Source: VAZQ01 sp035693615
GTDB taxonomy: Bacteria; Pseudomonadota; Alphaproteobacteria; Rhizobiales; Xanthobacteraceae
NCBI GenBank assembly: GCA_035693615.1
Contig: DASSGH010000139.1
Location: forward strand, 1-14,683
Length of the DNA: 14,683 nt
Reading direction: 5' to 3'
The notes beneath the pieces were generated by a model that was given only the letters and a program-made list of their open reading frames with translations, was not told the origin of the DNA and did no database searches. Numbering within the stretch: position 1 is the stretch's first letter; every line of letters begins with the position of its first letter. Shown here piece by piece: positions 1 to 7,418 of the stretch. The translations under genes and the position numbers were made by a program.

Positions 1-2651
1 CGCGCGTCGATTTCCTTGGCCAGGTGATCGGTGCGCCCGGCGAGCAGTTCGGCGGCCGATAGGCTGCGCGCGTCGAGCTCTTTGCTCAGCGCGTTGGTAC
101 GCGTGGTGATCAGATCGACGACCGATTGGCTGCGCGCGTCGAGCTCCTTGGTCAGCGAGTCGGTGCGCGCGGCGATGAGATCGACGGCCGATTGGCTGCG
201 CGTATCGATCGCCTTGGTCAGGCTGTCGGTGCGCTCGGTGATGAGATCGACTGCCGATTGGCTGCGCGTCTCGATCTCCTTGGTCATGTTCTCGGCGCGG
301 CCGCTCAGCAGATTCTCGAACCGGCTGATGCGCGTATCCAGGTTATCCGCCACCTCCATCGCTTTCACGCCCAGCGTCCTGTCGACATCCTCGATCTTGG
401 CGCTGATGCTTTGCGCGAGCTGCGCCCCGCGCGCGTCGATGACACCGGTGACGTCGGCGATGCGCTGGTCGAGCGCGCCGATCACTTCCGTTCCGCTGTC
501 GCTCATCCGCTTGGCCACGTCCATGACGCGCGCGGAGAGCGACTCGCCGACTGACTGAGTACGGTTGTCGAGAGCGTCGCGGAAGCGATTGAATTGCTGG
601 TCGAGGCTCGCGGTGATCTCGGCCGACTTGACGGTGACACGGGTGTCGAAATTGTCCAGGTACTCGCGCATCGCCCCGGAAATCTCGTGCGTGCGATCGC
701 CGAGACGCTCGGCCATCTCGCCACCGTAGGTCCGCACGGTGCGGTCGAACTCGGCGAGGTGCCGCGTGATGAGATTGCCGAGTGTGCCGGCGTCGCGAGC
801 GATGCGCTCCGCGAGCTCCGTGCCGCCGCGATTGAACATCTCCTCGAACGATTGCAGCCGCGTGCCGAGCAGTTCGCGCATCGCGTCGCTGCGGCCGGCG
901 ATGGTTTCGGCGAGCTCGGTCCCGCCCCGGTTGAAGGTGTCCTGGAAGGACTGCAGCCGCGTCTCGAGCAGCTCATGCAGCGTGTCGGTGCGGCCGGCGA
1001 TGGTCTCGGCGAGGTCGTTTCCGCGGCGATTGAACATGTCCTCAAAGGACTGCAGCCGCGTCTCCAGCACGTCGAGCACCGCGTCGCCGCGGTGGGCGAT
1101 GGTCGTGGCGAGCTCGCTTCCGCCGCGATTGAACATGTCCTCGAACGACCGCAGCCGCGCCGCGAGCATTTCACGCGTCGCCTCGCCGCGGCTGGCAATC
1201 ACCTCGGCGAGCGCCTCGGCGCTCTCCTGGAATTGCTCGGTGGTCCGATTGCCGCGCTGCACGATGGTATCGCTGATGCGCGTGCCGGTGTGCTCGAGCT
1301 TGGAGACGACGTCGTCCCCGCGTAGGCTGAGATCGAGCACGAGCGAGTCGCCGGTGTTCTTGAGCGTGGTATTGACCTCCTCGACCCGGCTGGAGATCGT
1401 CTCGGCCAGCTGATTGCCGGTGTCGATCACGAGCTCGGTCAGCTCGTGCGAGCGGCTTCCCATCATGTCGATGATTTCGGTAGCCTTATGCGCGAAGCTG
1501 TCGGTCACCCGGTCAAGCCGCTCCGACATCGTGCGCTGGATATTCGCGGTGATTTCGCTGAACTCGTCGCCGATGTGATCGGTCTTGAAATTCAGCGTCG
1601 TGGCCAGGCGGTCGCTGGCGGCGGAAATCGCCTGCGACGTTTCGCGGCTGGTGTTTTCCAGCCGGCCGAGCAGGTCGCCGCCGCGCTCGCCGAGCGTCTG
1701 AATCATCGTGTCGCCGGCGTTTCCGAGCGCGCGCGTGATGTGCTCGGCCTTCTCGGAAAGGCTATGGGTGATCCGCCGCGACGCTTCGTCAACCTGCTCG
1801 GCGACGAGCTCGCTGATCTGCGCGATGTCGTGGCTGAGATCGAGGTGGACGCTGTTGATGGCGTCGCGGATCTGCCCGGCCTGGCCGACCAGGGTGTCGC
1901 GCTGGCTACCCAAGTCCTGCAGCAGCGCCCGGATGCGCACTTCGTTGTCGTTGTAGGCGTGCTCGAGGGCGGACACTTCGTTCGCCACCAATGTCTCGAG
2001 CTCCGCGGCGCGGGCGAGCGCGCGCTCGACACCGTCGCCCATCGCCGCTACCTCGCGGCGGATCGCTTGGCCGACGGTGACGATCGACTCGCGGGCGACC
2101 GTCTCTGGCTCGGCCAGGCGCATGGCGACCTCGGCCATGGACTGGGTGACGAGACGCAGCTCCTGCGCGCGCCAGGCGATGTGGGCGAGCACATAGAAGA
2201 AGATGATGGGCACGAAGAACACGGCGGCGAGCATGATGAGCACCGGCGCGCTCAGGCCGGTCGGGCCGAGCGCCGACTGCACTTCCGGTACGTACATCCA
2301 GCCGAGCACCAGACCCGCCAGCACCCACAGCCCGGTAAAGACGGTCGCGGTGAGGTAGGACGTGCGCGCCGGGCGGCGCTGCAGCGTCCGCAAGATCTGG
2401 CCGATCGATTCACGATCGTCATTGGCGGCGCGGCGCGGCAGGCTCGGCTCTTCTGCCTTGCCCGGCTCGCCGTCGAGCGTGGCGGATTTGATGGTGCGCC
2501 ACTCCGAAGCCGGCTCCTCGGCCGCGGCCACCGGCGCAGCTACCGGAGCTTGGGGCTCCGCCACCGCGGCATCGCGCGCGGAGAGTGCGTCCTGGATCGC
2601 CGAAAGCGCCGCTTCGGTCGGATCCTTGATCTTCGTCGGAGTGTTTGCCAT
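1..2651 (-). CDS. Very long membrane-anchored repeat/coiled-coil protein (N-terminal 883 residues; C-terminus beyond the left edge)
   Basis: The frame is open from ATG at 2651 to the window edge, giving 883 residues without a stop. Residues 1-95 are Ala/Pro/Glu-rich and probably cytoplasmic. Two hydrophobic segments follow at about 99-121 and 135-160, separated by a short loop. The rest is charged, helix-favouring sequence with repeated 'E/D-T-R-x-x' and 'L-x-E-x-I/L' patterns, including four 33-residue units (750-1145) and four 22-residue units (6-269). Multiples of 11 residues are typical of apolipoprotein-A-like amphipathic helices and hendecad coiled coils. Long proteins of this type, usually annotated as hypothetical or apolipoprotein-like, are known to me from Hyphomicrobiales. 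A structural role at the inner membrane, perhaps in envelope organisation or division, is inference only. A GAGG lies 8 bases before the ATG. Many long frames on the opposite strand here are shadows of this biased sequence. Confidence 0.9.
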   Translation of the reverse strand, partial: MANTPTKIKDPTEAALSAIQDALSARDAAVAEPQAPVAAPVAAAEEPASEWRTIKSATLDGEPGKAEEPSLPRRAANDDRESIGQILRTLQRRPARTSYLTATVFTGLWVLAGLVLGWMYVPEVQSALGPTGLSAPVLIMLAAVFFVPIIFFYVLAHIAWRAQELRLVTQSMAEVAMRLAEPETVARESIVTVGQAIRREVAAMGDGVERALARAAELETLVANEVSALEHAYNDNEVRIRALLQDLGSQRDTLVGQAGQIRDAINSVHLDLSHDIAQISELVAEQVDEASRRITHSLSEKAEHITRALGNAGDTMIQTLGERGGDLLGRLENTSRETSQAISAASDRLATTLNFKTDHIGDEFSEITANIQRTMSERLDRVTDSFAHKATEIIDMMGSRSHELTELVIDTGNQLAETISSRVEEVNTTLKNTGDSLVLDLSLRGDDVVSKLEHTGTRISDTIVQRGNRTTEQFQESAEALAEVIASRGEATREMLAARLRSFEDMFNRGGSELATTIAHRGDAVLDVLETRLQSFEDMFNRRGNDLAETIAGRTDTLHELLETRLQSFQDTFNRGGTELAETIAGRSDAMRELLGTRLQSFEEMFNRGGTELAERIARDAGTLGNLITRHLAEFDRTVRTYGGEMAERLGDRTHEISGAMREYLDNFDTRVTVKSAEITASLDQQFNRFRDALDNRTQSVGESLSARVMDVAKRMSDSGTEVIGALDQRIADVTGVIDARGAQLAQSISAKIEDVDRTLGVKAMEVADNLDTRISRFENLLSGRAENMTKEIETRSQSAVDLITERTDSLTKAIDTRSQSAVDLIAARTDSLTKELDARSQSVVDLITTRTNALSKELDARSLSAAELLAGRTDHLAKEIDA
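6..269 (-). repeat. Four tandem 22-residue (66 bp) repeats inside the coiled-coil gene, probably continuing left
   Basis: Four 66-base units (204-269, 138-203, 72-137, 6-71) encode variants of T/A-R-S-x-S-x-x-[DE]-L followed by R-T-[DN]-x-L-[TSA]-K-x-[IL]-D. The codons for the S-Q-S core and the R-T-D core are largely conserved, so the units are similar in DNA as well as protein, suggesting recent unit duplication. The array reaches the window edge and its full copy number cannot be seen. Confidence 0.85.
750..1145 (-). repeat. Four tandem 33-residue (99 bp) repeats inside the coiled-coil gene
   Basis: Read on the minus strand, four consecutive 99-base units (1047-1145, 948-1046, 849-947, 750-848) each begin with F-x-D/E-x-F-N-R-x-G. 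The first three then carry a near-common pattern E/D-L-A-x-T-I-A followed by L-L/V-x-T-R-L-Q-S. The fourth has diverged after its A-E-x-I-A stretch. The period of 33 residues equals three 11-residue turns. The units are coding and not an intergenic satellite. Confidence 0.85.
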
Positions 2652-2842
2652 GTCCGTCGTCGCCTCGTATTACGCTGGACTAGAGCAGCGGCAGGACCAG
2701 ACCCTGACCGCGCCACGAGCGCGTTAGCCTAAAAATTCCTTCCGAACCCCCTCGGGCGCGCGGCCGTGCGCGCCCCGCCGCCCAGACATTTTACCGCCGT
2801 TGAGGTATCCTATCGGCTTGGCATACCGAAGAAAACTGCTTG

Positions 2843-2867
2843 TTAAGGCGTCTTTAATCATCGTTAA
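2843..2867. promoter_or_regulatory. Candidate CtrA-binding site cluster (TTAA-N7-TTAA-N6-TTAA)
   Basis: TTAA occurs at 2843-2846, 2854-2857 and 2864-2867. The first two are spaced by exactly 7 bases, the full consensus for the alphaproteobacterial cell-cycle regulator CtrA; the third is spaced by 6. The cluster ends 12 bases before the ATG at 2880 and lies about 190 bases upstream of the divergent start at 2651. It could act on either gene; so close to 2880 it would more likely repress it or overlap its promoter. The match is seen directly; function is inference. Confidence 0.5.
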
Positions 2868-2879
2868 CGGCAGGCCGGC

Positions 2880-3227
2880 ATGGCTCGAGCACCGCAGGGC
2901 AAGGACGCCGTCCGTGCGCCCGACGAGGCTTTATCCGGTCATATCGCCGCGGGCATCCGCCCGAGCGAGGCGCAGCGGCGCTATCTCGAGCGCGGACTGA
3001 CGCAAGCGGGCGGGAAATTACCGCTGTTCGACCTGCAGGGGCGCGAAGTGGCGAGGAAGACGGTTGAATCCTGTGTGGCCCACGGCTGGGCGACCCCCTG
3101 GGTCCAAAATCCCATCAAGCCCGACTGGCTGGTTTGCCGGCTCACGCCCGCAGGCTACCGCGCCCTCGGCGGTGAGCCTCCCGCAGCGGAGGAACCGACA
3201 GATCCGGGCAGCGGAGGGCAGGCGTAG
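2880..3227 (+). CDS. Conserved small protein, possible winged-helix fold
   Basis: 115 residues. The core (about 27-97) has the run R-P-S-E-A-Q-R-R-Y-L-E-R-G-L, then a basic helix and the ending L-T-P-A-G-Y-R-A-L, which resembles the wing end of MarR-like winged-helix proteins. That resemblance is suggestive only. The last 18 residues are Pro/Glu/Gly-rich and probably disordered. There is one Cys in V-E-S-C and one in L-V-C-R-L. I recognise the sequence type as a hypothetical protein conserved in Bradyrhizobium relatives, with no assigned function. It is divergent from the long coiled-coil gene and shares its 228-base upstream region with the TTAA cluster. The ribosome-binding site is weak (AGG five bases before ATG). 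Confidence 0.8.
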   Translation: MARAPQGKDAVRAPDEALSGHIAAGIRPSEAQRRYLERGLTQAGGKLPLFDLQGREVARKTVESCVAHGWATPWVQNPIKPDWLVCRLTPAGYRALGGEPPAAEEPTDPGSGGQA

Positions 3228-3483
3228 GCATCGCAACTGTGCGCCACTCGGTGGCCGCGCATCATTGCCCCATGCTCGCATCATGCCGCGCGCTTACCAG
3301 CATAGATGCCCGACTTCGACCGTACACGAGCAGCCGCCGCAGGCTGGATGCGGCGGCTCCCTCGCGACGCCGGCCGCTTGGAACTTGATCGGCTGCGTCG
3401 ATTCCGCGTCGTCATCTGGCGCGCTGCGGCGCCAGCGGCTATAGGACGCCCGCACGCCGCTTATGCTCGTTCGCCCCAACCAC

Positions 3484-3804
3484 ATGCCGAAGATCACCTA
3501 CATCGATCATGCAGGCACCGCTCGCACCGTCGAGGGCGAGATCGGCTCGACCGTGATGGAGACCGCGATCAAGCACGGCATTCCCGGCATCGAGGCGGAA
3601 TGCGGCGGAGCATGCGCCTGCGCCACCTGTCACGTGCATGTCGACGGGGCGTGGCGCGCGGTGGTGGGCGAGCCGTCGCCGATGGAGGAGGACATGCTCG
3701 ATTTCGGCTACGACGTGCAAGCGGATTCGCGCCTGTCCTGTCAGATCAAGGTCACCGCCGAGCTCGAAGGCCTCGTGGTGCGCACGCCCGAGCGCCAAGC
3801 CTAG
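3484..3804 (+). CDS. [2Fe-2S] ferredoxin, adrenodoxin type
   Basis: 106 residues counted from the ATG at 3484. An in-frame ATG at 3463 would add seven residues (M-L-V-R-P-N-H), but homologues normally begin close to M-P-K-I-T-Y-I, so the shorter form is preferred. Neither start has a strong ribosome-binding site. Cluster ligands are C40, C46, C49 and C86 (C-x5-C-x2-C-x36-C), the classic adrenodoxin/ISC-ferredoxin spacing. C44 is an extra non-ligand cysteine. The acidic stretch M-E-E-D-M-L-D after the cluster loop is where this family docks its partners. It is a soluble cytoplasmic one-electron carrier. The next gene is a ferredoxin reductase 75 bases downstream on the same strand, so the two probably work together. 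The final acceptor (P450, Rieske oxygenase or Fe-S assembly) is not encoded here. Confidence 0.93.
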   Translation: MPKITYIDHAGTARTVEGEIGSTVMETAIKHGIPGIEAECGGACACATCHVHVDGAWRAVVGEPSPMEEDMLDFGYDVQADSRLSCQIKVTAELEGLVVRTPERQA

Positions 3805-3879
3805 CGAAGGCGCGCGCCAGCTACACATTCGCGCCGATCATCCCATATCAGAGACGCAAACGAGGCGCCGCGAACACGC

Positions 3880-4911
3880 ATGAGCGAACCGATCAAGACC
3901 GACGTGCTGATCATTGGCGCCGGGCCGTGCGGCCTCTTCGCCGTGTTCGAGCTCGGCCTGCTCGACATGAAAGCGCACGTGATCGACATCCTCGACAAGA
4001 TCGGCGGTCAGTGCGCCGAGCTCTACCCGGAGAAGCCGATCTACGACATACCAGGATTGCCTTACGTCACGGGGCAGGGCCTCACCGACGCGCTGCTGGC
4101 GCAGATCAAGCCGTTCGGGGCCACGTTTCATCTGCAAGAGATGGTGCAGACGGTCGAGAAGATCGGCGATCCGCTGTTCCGCGTGACGACCGATCGCGGC
4201 CGCCGGTTCGAGGTCAAGGTCATCGTGATCGCGGCCGGAGGCGGCTCGTTCCAGCCCAAGCGCCCGCCGATCCCGGGTATCGAAGCTTACGAAGGCAGCT
4301 CGGTGTTCTATTCGGTGCGACAGATCGAGGCGCTGCGCGATCAGCGCGTGGTGATCGCGGGGGGCGGGGATTCCGCGCTGGACTGGACGCTTAACCTCGC
4401 GCCCGTCGCGCGCCACCTCACCCTGGTGCACCGGCGCAGCGAGTTCCGCGCCGCGCCCGACAGCGTCAATAAGATGATGAAGCTCGTCGGCGAGGGCAGA
4501 ATCGATTTCGTCCTCGGTCAGGTCTCGGCGCTCGCAGGGGAGGGCGGCCGCCTGGCCAAGGCCATCGTGAAGGGCAGCGACGGCTCGAATTTCGAGATCG
4601 CCTGCGACGCGCTCCTGCCGTTCTTCGGATTGACGATGAAGCTCGGCCCGGTCGCCGACTGGGGCATGGCGATGAAGGACGGCGAATACATTGTGGTGGA
4701 CACCGCGGCGTTCGAGTCGAGCGTGCCGGGAATTTTTGCGCTCGGCGACATCAGTTGGTATCCGGGCAAGCTCAAACTGATCTTGTCGGGCTTTCACGAG
4801 GGCGCGTTGATGGCGCAAAAGGCCTATCATTACGTCTATCCCGGCAAGCGACTGGTGTTCCAATACACGACGTCGTCCACCAGCCTGCAAAAGAAACTCG
4901 GCGTGGCGTGA
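3880..4911 (+). CDS. Ferredoxin--NADP+ reductase, thioredoxin-reductase-like (type 2)
   Basis: 343 residues, the usual length for this FAD enzyme (EC 1.18.1.2), which moves electrons between NADPH and ferredoxin. The FAD dinucleotide motif G-A-G-P-C-G is at 13-18, the NADP-binding motif G-G-G-D-S-A at 161-166, the 2'-phosphate-contacting H-R-R at 184-186, and the C-terminal FAD motif F-A-L-G-D at 286-290. The C-x-x-C redox pair of true thioredoxin reductases is absent from the NADP domain, where the G-G-G-D-S-A-L-D-W run continues instead. That separates this family from TrxB. The C-terminal extension after residue 320 with Y-T-T-S-S-T is typical of type-2 enzymes. It lies 75 bases after the ferredoxin, probably in one transcript, and is followed by palindromic repeats. 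Confidence 0.94.
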   Translation: MSEPIKTDVLIIGAGPCGLFAVFELGLLDMKAHVIDILDKIGGQCAELYPEKPIYDIPGLPYVTGQGLTDALLAQIKPFGATFHLQEMVQTVEKIGDPLFRVTTDRGRRFEVKVIVIAAGGGSFQPKRPPIPGIEAYEGSSVFYSVRQIEALRDQRVVIAGGGDSALDWTLNLAPVARHLTLVHRRSEFRAAPDSVNKMMKLVGEGRIDFVLGQVSALAGEGGRLAKAIVKGSDGSNFEIACDALLPFFGLTMKLGPVADWGMAMKDGEYIVVDTAAFESSVPGIFALGDISWYPGKLKLILSGFHEGALMAQKAYHYVYPGKRLVFQYTTSSTSLQKKLGVA

Positions 4912-4933
4912 CGGCGACGCTCCGGCGCTGTCA

Positions 4934-4954
4934 TTGCCGGGCCTGACCCGGCAA
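4934..4954. repeat. Intergenic hairpin after the ferredoxin reductase gene
   Basis: The perfect 8-base stem TTGCCGGG/CCCGGCAA with a 5-base loop starts 23 bases after the stop codon. It has no T-run, so it looks like part of a dispersed palindromic repeat and not a standard intrinsic terminator. It could still protect the 3' end of the message. Confidence 0.6.
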
Positions 4955-5007
4955 TCCATCCATACTTGGAACACCATTCTTGCGAAGGAGCTGGATGTGC
5001 GGGTCAT

Positions 5008-5071
5008 AAGCGCGTCAGCGCGCGTCCATAGCCCGTCGAAGACGGGCGTAAACGCCCTTAATGACGCGCTT
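5008..5071. repeat. Nested palindrome in the reductase/hydrolase convergent gap
   Basis: An outer 10-base inverted repeat AAGCGCGTCA (5008-5017) / TGACGCGCTT (5062-5071) encloses an inner hairpin GCCCGTC-GAA-GACGGGC (5031-5047). It sits between two convergently transcribed genes, a common location for such repeat families in Bradyrhizobium relatives. It may serve as a two-way transcription end, but no T-run supports that directly. Confidence 0.6.
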
Positions 5072-5101
5072 CTGCCCGCGCATGACGCCGACTGAATTTG
5101 T

Positions 5102-7057
5102 CTAGCGCCCTGAGCTCGGCGGCGACGGTGCGAGCGCGTTCGGCAGCGCCGGCAGCGGCTCGGCGCGCACCGGCGCGGCTGGCGCCGCTAGGCCTAACGC
5201 CTCGCGCGCGGCCGGTAGCGCGGCATCCGCCATGGCGGCGTGGCCCTCGGCGGTCGGATGAATCGCGCCGCCGTAGACCGCCGCGAATATTCCCCAGGTC
5301 GCATCATGGATGTCGCTCGGCTGCAGCACGGCGGGGAGTCCCTCGGGATAGGTCATGGCGGTGAAATAGCTGTCGTTTGCCGTGCGGATCCAGCGCGCGC
5401 GCGAGGCGTAGGGGCGAAACTCGCTCGCGGCATAGCCGCAGGCCATCGGGTCGGTCGCGCCTTTCGTCAGGCTGTTCTCGAAGGTGTCACCTGTGCGCGA
5501 GAAGCATTCCCGGTCGAAGTCCGGATCGTCGGCGGCGCGTGCGCAGGCGCCATGCGCGGCAAAGGCCGGCTGGTGATCCTCGACGAAGGTCATGCGGTCG
5601 GTCGAGGGATTGCGACACGCCTTGCCATCTTCGCAGCGGGCGAGCGCCTTGATGGTGGGCAGGAACCGGCGCGAGATGAAATCCACGGCTTGGCGCAGCC
5701 GTTCGCCATCGACCGCGAACGCCGGATGCACGTCGAAACCGTCGCGTCCGCCGGGGCAGGGCCTATCGGGGCCGGCAAGCGCGGGATTGCCGTAGGTCAC
5801 ATAGACGACGCGCGACAGATTTCCGCCCACGAGCGGCTTGAGCGCCGCGCGCGCGCGGCCGAAATTCCCCGGCAGCTCGCGCTCGAGAATGGTCCGCGCG
5901 TCCTCTACCGAAGCCATGATGCCGCCTTGGCTGAGCAGGCTGCGTTCCGTTCCCGGCTCGATCATTAAATCGGCGACCAGCCCGGAAAAAAGGATGTCGT
6001 TGGCCCCGATGGTGAGCAGTACCAGATCGAGCTGGCGGCGCGCCGCCGCCAACAGCTCCGTCAATTCCGCGATCTGGCCGCGGACTGTTCCCGAGCAGGG
6101 CGCGCTCGTGCCCGGGTTCGGACACTCGCGCGCCCGTTGGCTGCCGAGGAATCCCGCATTGATGGTTGCGCCGGTGCAACCGAGCGGGAGATACGTCACG
6201 GCGACATGCGTATTCTCGATCGCCAGCGCGAGCGCGGTGCGCATCTGATAGCTGTAGAGCGAGCGATGGCAGGGACCGCTGAGCCAACGCGCACTCTGCT
6301 GCGCCCAATTACCCGCGCGGCTGTCGTCATCCACCATCGAAGTGCAGGATTTGTTGCCCCTGAATCCCGCTCGTCCCGGCCGGAAATACTCGTCACCGCC
6401 CCCGAAGCGCTTGAAGCAAAAGCCCTGATCCGACAAGTTCACGGCGCGGTCGGGGTTGCCCTCGCCGGCGGCGATCGAGTCTCCCATGCCGGCGATGAGC
6501 AGATCGCGCACCACGATCTCGCTGACCAGCCGCAGCGCGGTGCCGTCCGGCAGAGCGATGTCGACGCTGGCGAGCGTCGGCCGGCTGCTGATGAGGCGAG
6601 CCTTTACCTCCTCATCGCAGGCGGCATTGACTTGCCGGGGGTGACCGTCCCCGTCATCGAAGCTCCACACGCAGCCTTCATTCGCCGGCAAGGTTCCGCC
6701 CAGCGTCACGCCGACGCGGTGGTCGCGCGGCGCCAGATAGATTTCGCGCTCGCCGTCGCGCTCGCAGAATTCCAAGAGCCGGCCGGCGCGATCGACGCAG
6801 AGCCGGTCGACGATGTCGCGCGCCCAGCCGCGGCCATCGCTGTCGTTGGCCAGGCGCCGCTCGGCCGCGAGGACGCCATCGCCGCGCATCGCATCGACGT
6901 GGCGTTGGAAGTCGGCCTCGCTGCGGAACAGGCGAAAGCGGCTTTTCACGTCCCACTCGATGTGCGGCGCGCCGGCGGTGCTCGGCTCGGCCCGCGCGGG
7001 ACTGCCGCCGCAGCAAGCGACGAGGAGGAGAAAGGCGAGGACAAGAATCGGGGGCAT
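5102..7057 (-). CDS. Large secreted SGNH/GDSL-family hydrolase
   Basis: 651 residues from the ATG at 7057; a stop lies in frame 30 bases upstream, so no longer start exists. The N-terminus is hydrophobic with L-V-A-C at 12-15, which fits a lipobox, but A-R-A before E24 also fits ordinary signal peptidase. A region of about 30-185 precedes the catalytic domain and matches nothing I recognise. SGNH block I is G-D-S-I-A-A-G-E-G at 192-200 (nucleophile S194). Block III G-A-N-D is at 351-354, and block V is H600 in I-H-P-T-A-E-G-H. The aspartate usually three residues before this His is a glycine (G597), so a Ser-His dyad is likely. Many cysteines suggest disulfides outside the cytoplasm. The substrate (lipid, acetylated sugar or other ester) is unknown. 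The Ala/Pro-rich tail is probably flexible. Confidence 0.85.
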   Translation of the reverse strand: MPPILVLAFLLLVACCGGSPARAEPSTAGAPHIEWDVKSRFRLFRSEADFQRHVDAMRGDGVLAAERRLANDSDGRGWARDIVDRLCVDRAGRLLEFCERDGEREIYLAPRDHRVGVTLGGTLPANEGCVWSFDDGDGHPRQVNAACDEEVKARLISSRPTLASVDIALPDGTALRLVSEIVVRDLLIAGMGDSIAAGEGNPDRAVNLSDQGFCFKRFGGGDEYFRPGRAGFRGNKSCTSMVDDDSRAGNWAQQSARWLSGPCHRSLYSYQMRTALALAIENTHVAVTYLPLGCTGATINAGFLGSQRARECPNPGTSAPCSGTVRGQIAELTELLAAARRQLDLVLLTIGANDILFSGLVADLMIEPGTERSLLSQGGIMASVEDARTILERELPGNFGRARAALKPLVGGNLSRVVYVTYGNPALAGPDRPCPGGRDGFDVHPAFAVDGERLRQAVDFISRRFLPTIKALARCEDGKACRNPSTDRMTFVEDHQPAFAAHGACARAADDPDFDRECFSRTGDTFENSLTKGATDPMACGYAASEFRPYASRARWIRTANDSYFTAMTYPEGLPAVLQPSDIHDATWGIFAAVYGGAIHPTAEGHAAMADAALPAAREALGLAAPAAPVRAEPLPALPNALAPSPPSSGR

Positions 7058-7121
7058 GGCGTCTGCCGCGATCGAGCGCGCCCATGATTAGCATGCCGGA
7101 TGCGGCGGAAATGTGAGGCTC

Positions 7122-7171
7122 ACCAAAACCCGCCCTCGCGGCTAAACCCGCATCGCGCCAGTGGTTTTGGT
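7122..7171. promoter_or_regulatory. Inverted repeat ACCAAAACC / GGTTTTGGT upstream of the transporter operon
   Basis: A perfect 9-base inverted repeat has arms at 7122-7130 and 7163-7171, 32 bases apart. It lies about 250 bases before the transporter start and 65 bases before the divergent hydrolase start. It could be a paired operator or the stem of a leader hairpin. Function is inference and chance occurrence is possible. Confidence 0.3.
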
Positions 7172-7413
7172 CGTTCGCTCGATCGGCGCCGTCCGCGCGT
7201 TCGGCTCAAAGCAAAATCGACGCGGATGCCCTCGCGCAGCCGCGCCGATCCGCCGCACCAGGGCGCCGACCCTTTCCGAGCGCCGCCGCCGCAAGCCCCG
7301 GGACGGCCGCCGCTCAAGCGGTGGGGCCGCGCCCACCGCCTCGGAGCCGAACTTTCTCGACCGCGCAAATTTTCATGAGTAGAATTTTTGCCAAACGAGC
7401 CGAGCAAACCGGG

Positions 7414-7418
7414 AGGAT
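7414..7418 (+). promoter_or_regulatory. Ribosome-binding site that decides the binding-protein start
   Basis: A strong AGGAT/GGAGG-type site (GGGAGG at 7411-7416) lies six bases before the ATG at 7423. This favours the start that gives a proper signal peptide (M-K-R-T-R...) over the in-frame ATGs at 7375 and 7417. Confidence 0.7.

Noticed and set aside
6..269. Regularly spaced repeats resembling a CRISPR array
   Set aside because: The 66-base units are contiguous coding repeats, with no unique spacers and an unbroken reading frame.
1446..2732. Plus-strand open frame of 428 residues
   Set aside because: It lies opposite the N-terminal and repeat region of the coiled-coil gene, which has membrane spans, repeats and a sensible start. 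The plus-strand product is Arg/His-rich with no domain and is a shadow of G+C-biased codons.
3306..4394. Plus-strand open frame of 362 residues crossing the ferredoxin and reductase
   Set aside because: It is in a different frame from both recognised genes and is Arg/Ala-rich without domain features.
4934..4954. Rho-independent terminator after the ferredoxin reductase
   Set aside because: The hairpin is not followed by a T-run, so it is listed as a repeat and not a terminator.
3838..5007. Minus-strand open frame of 389 residues
   Set aside because: It is antisense to the ferredoxin reductase, whose FAD and NADP motifs are intact.
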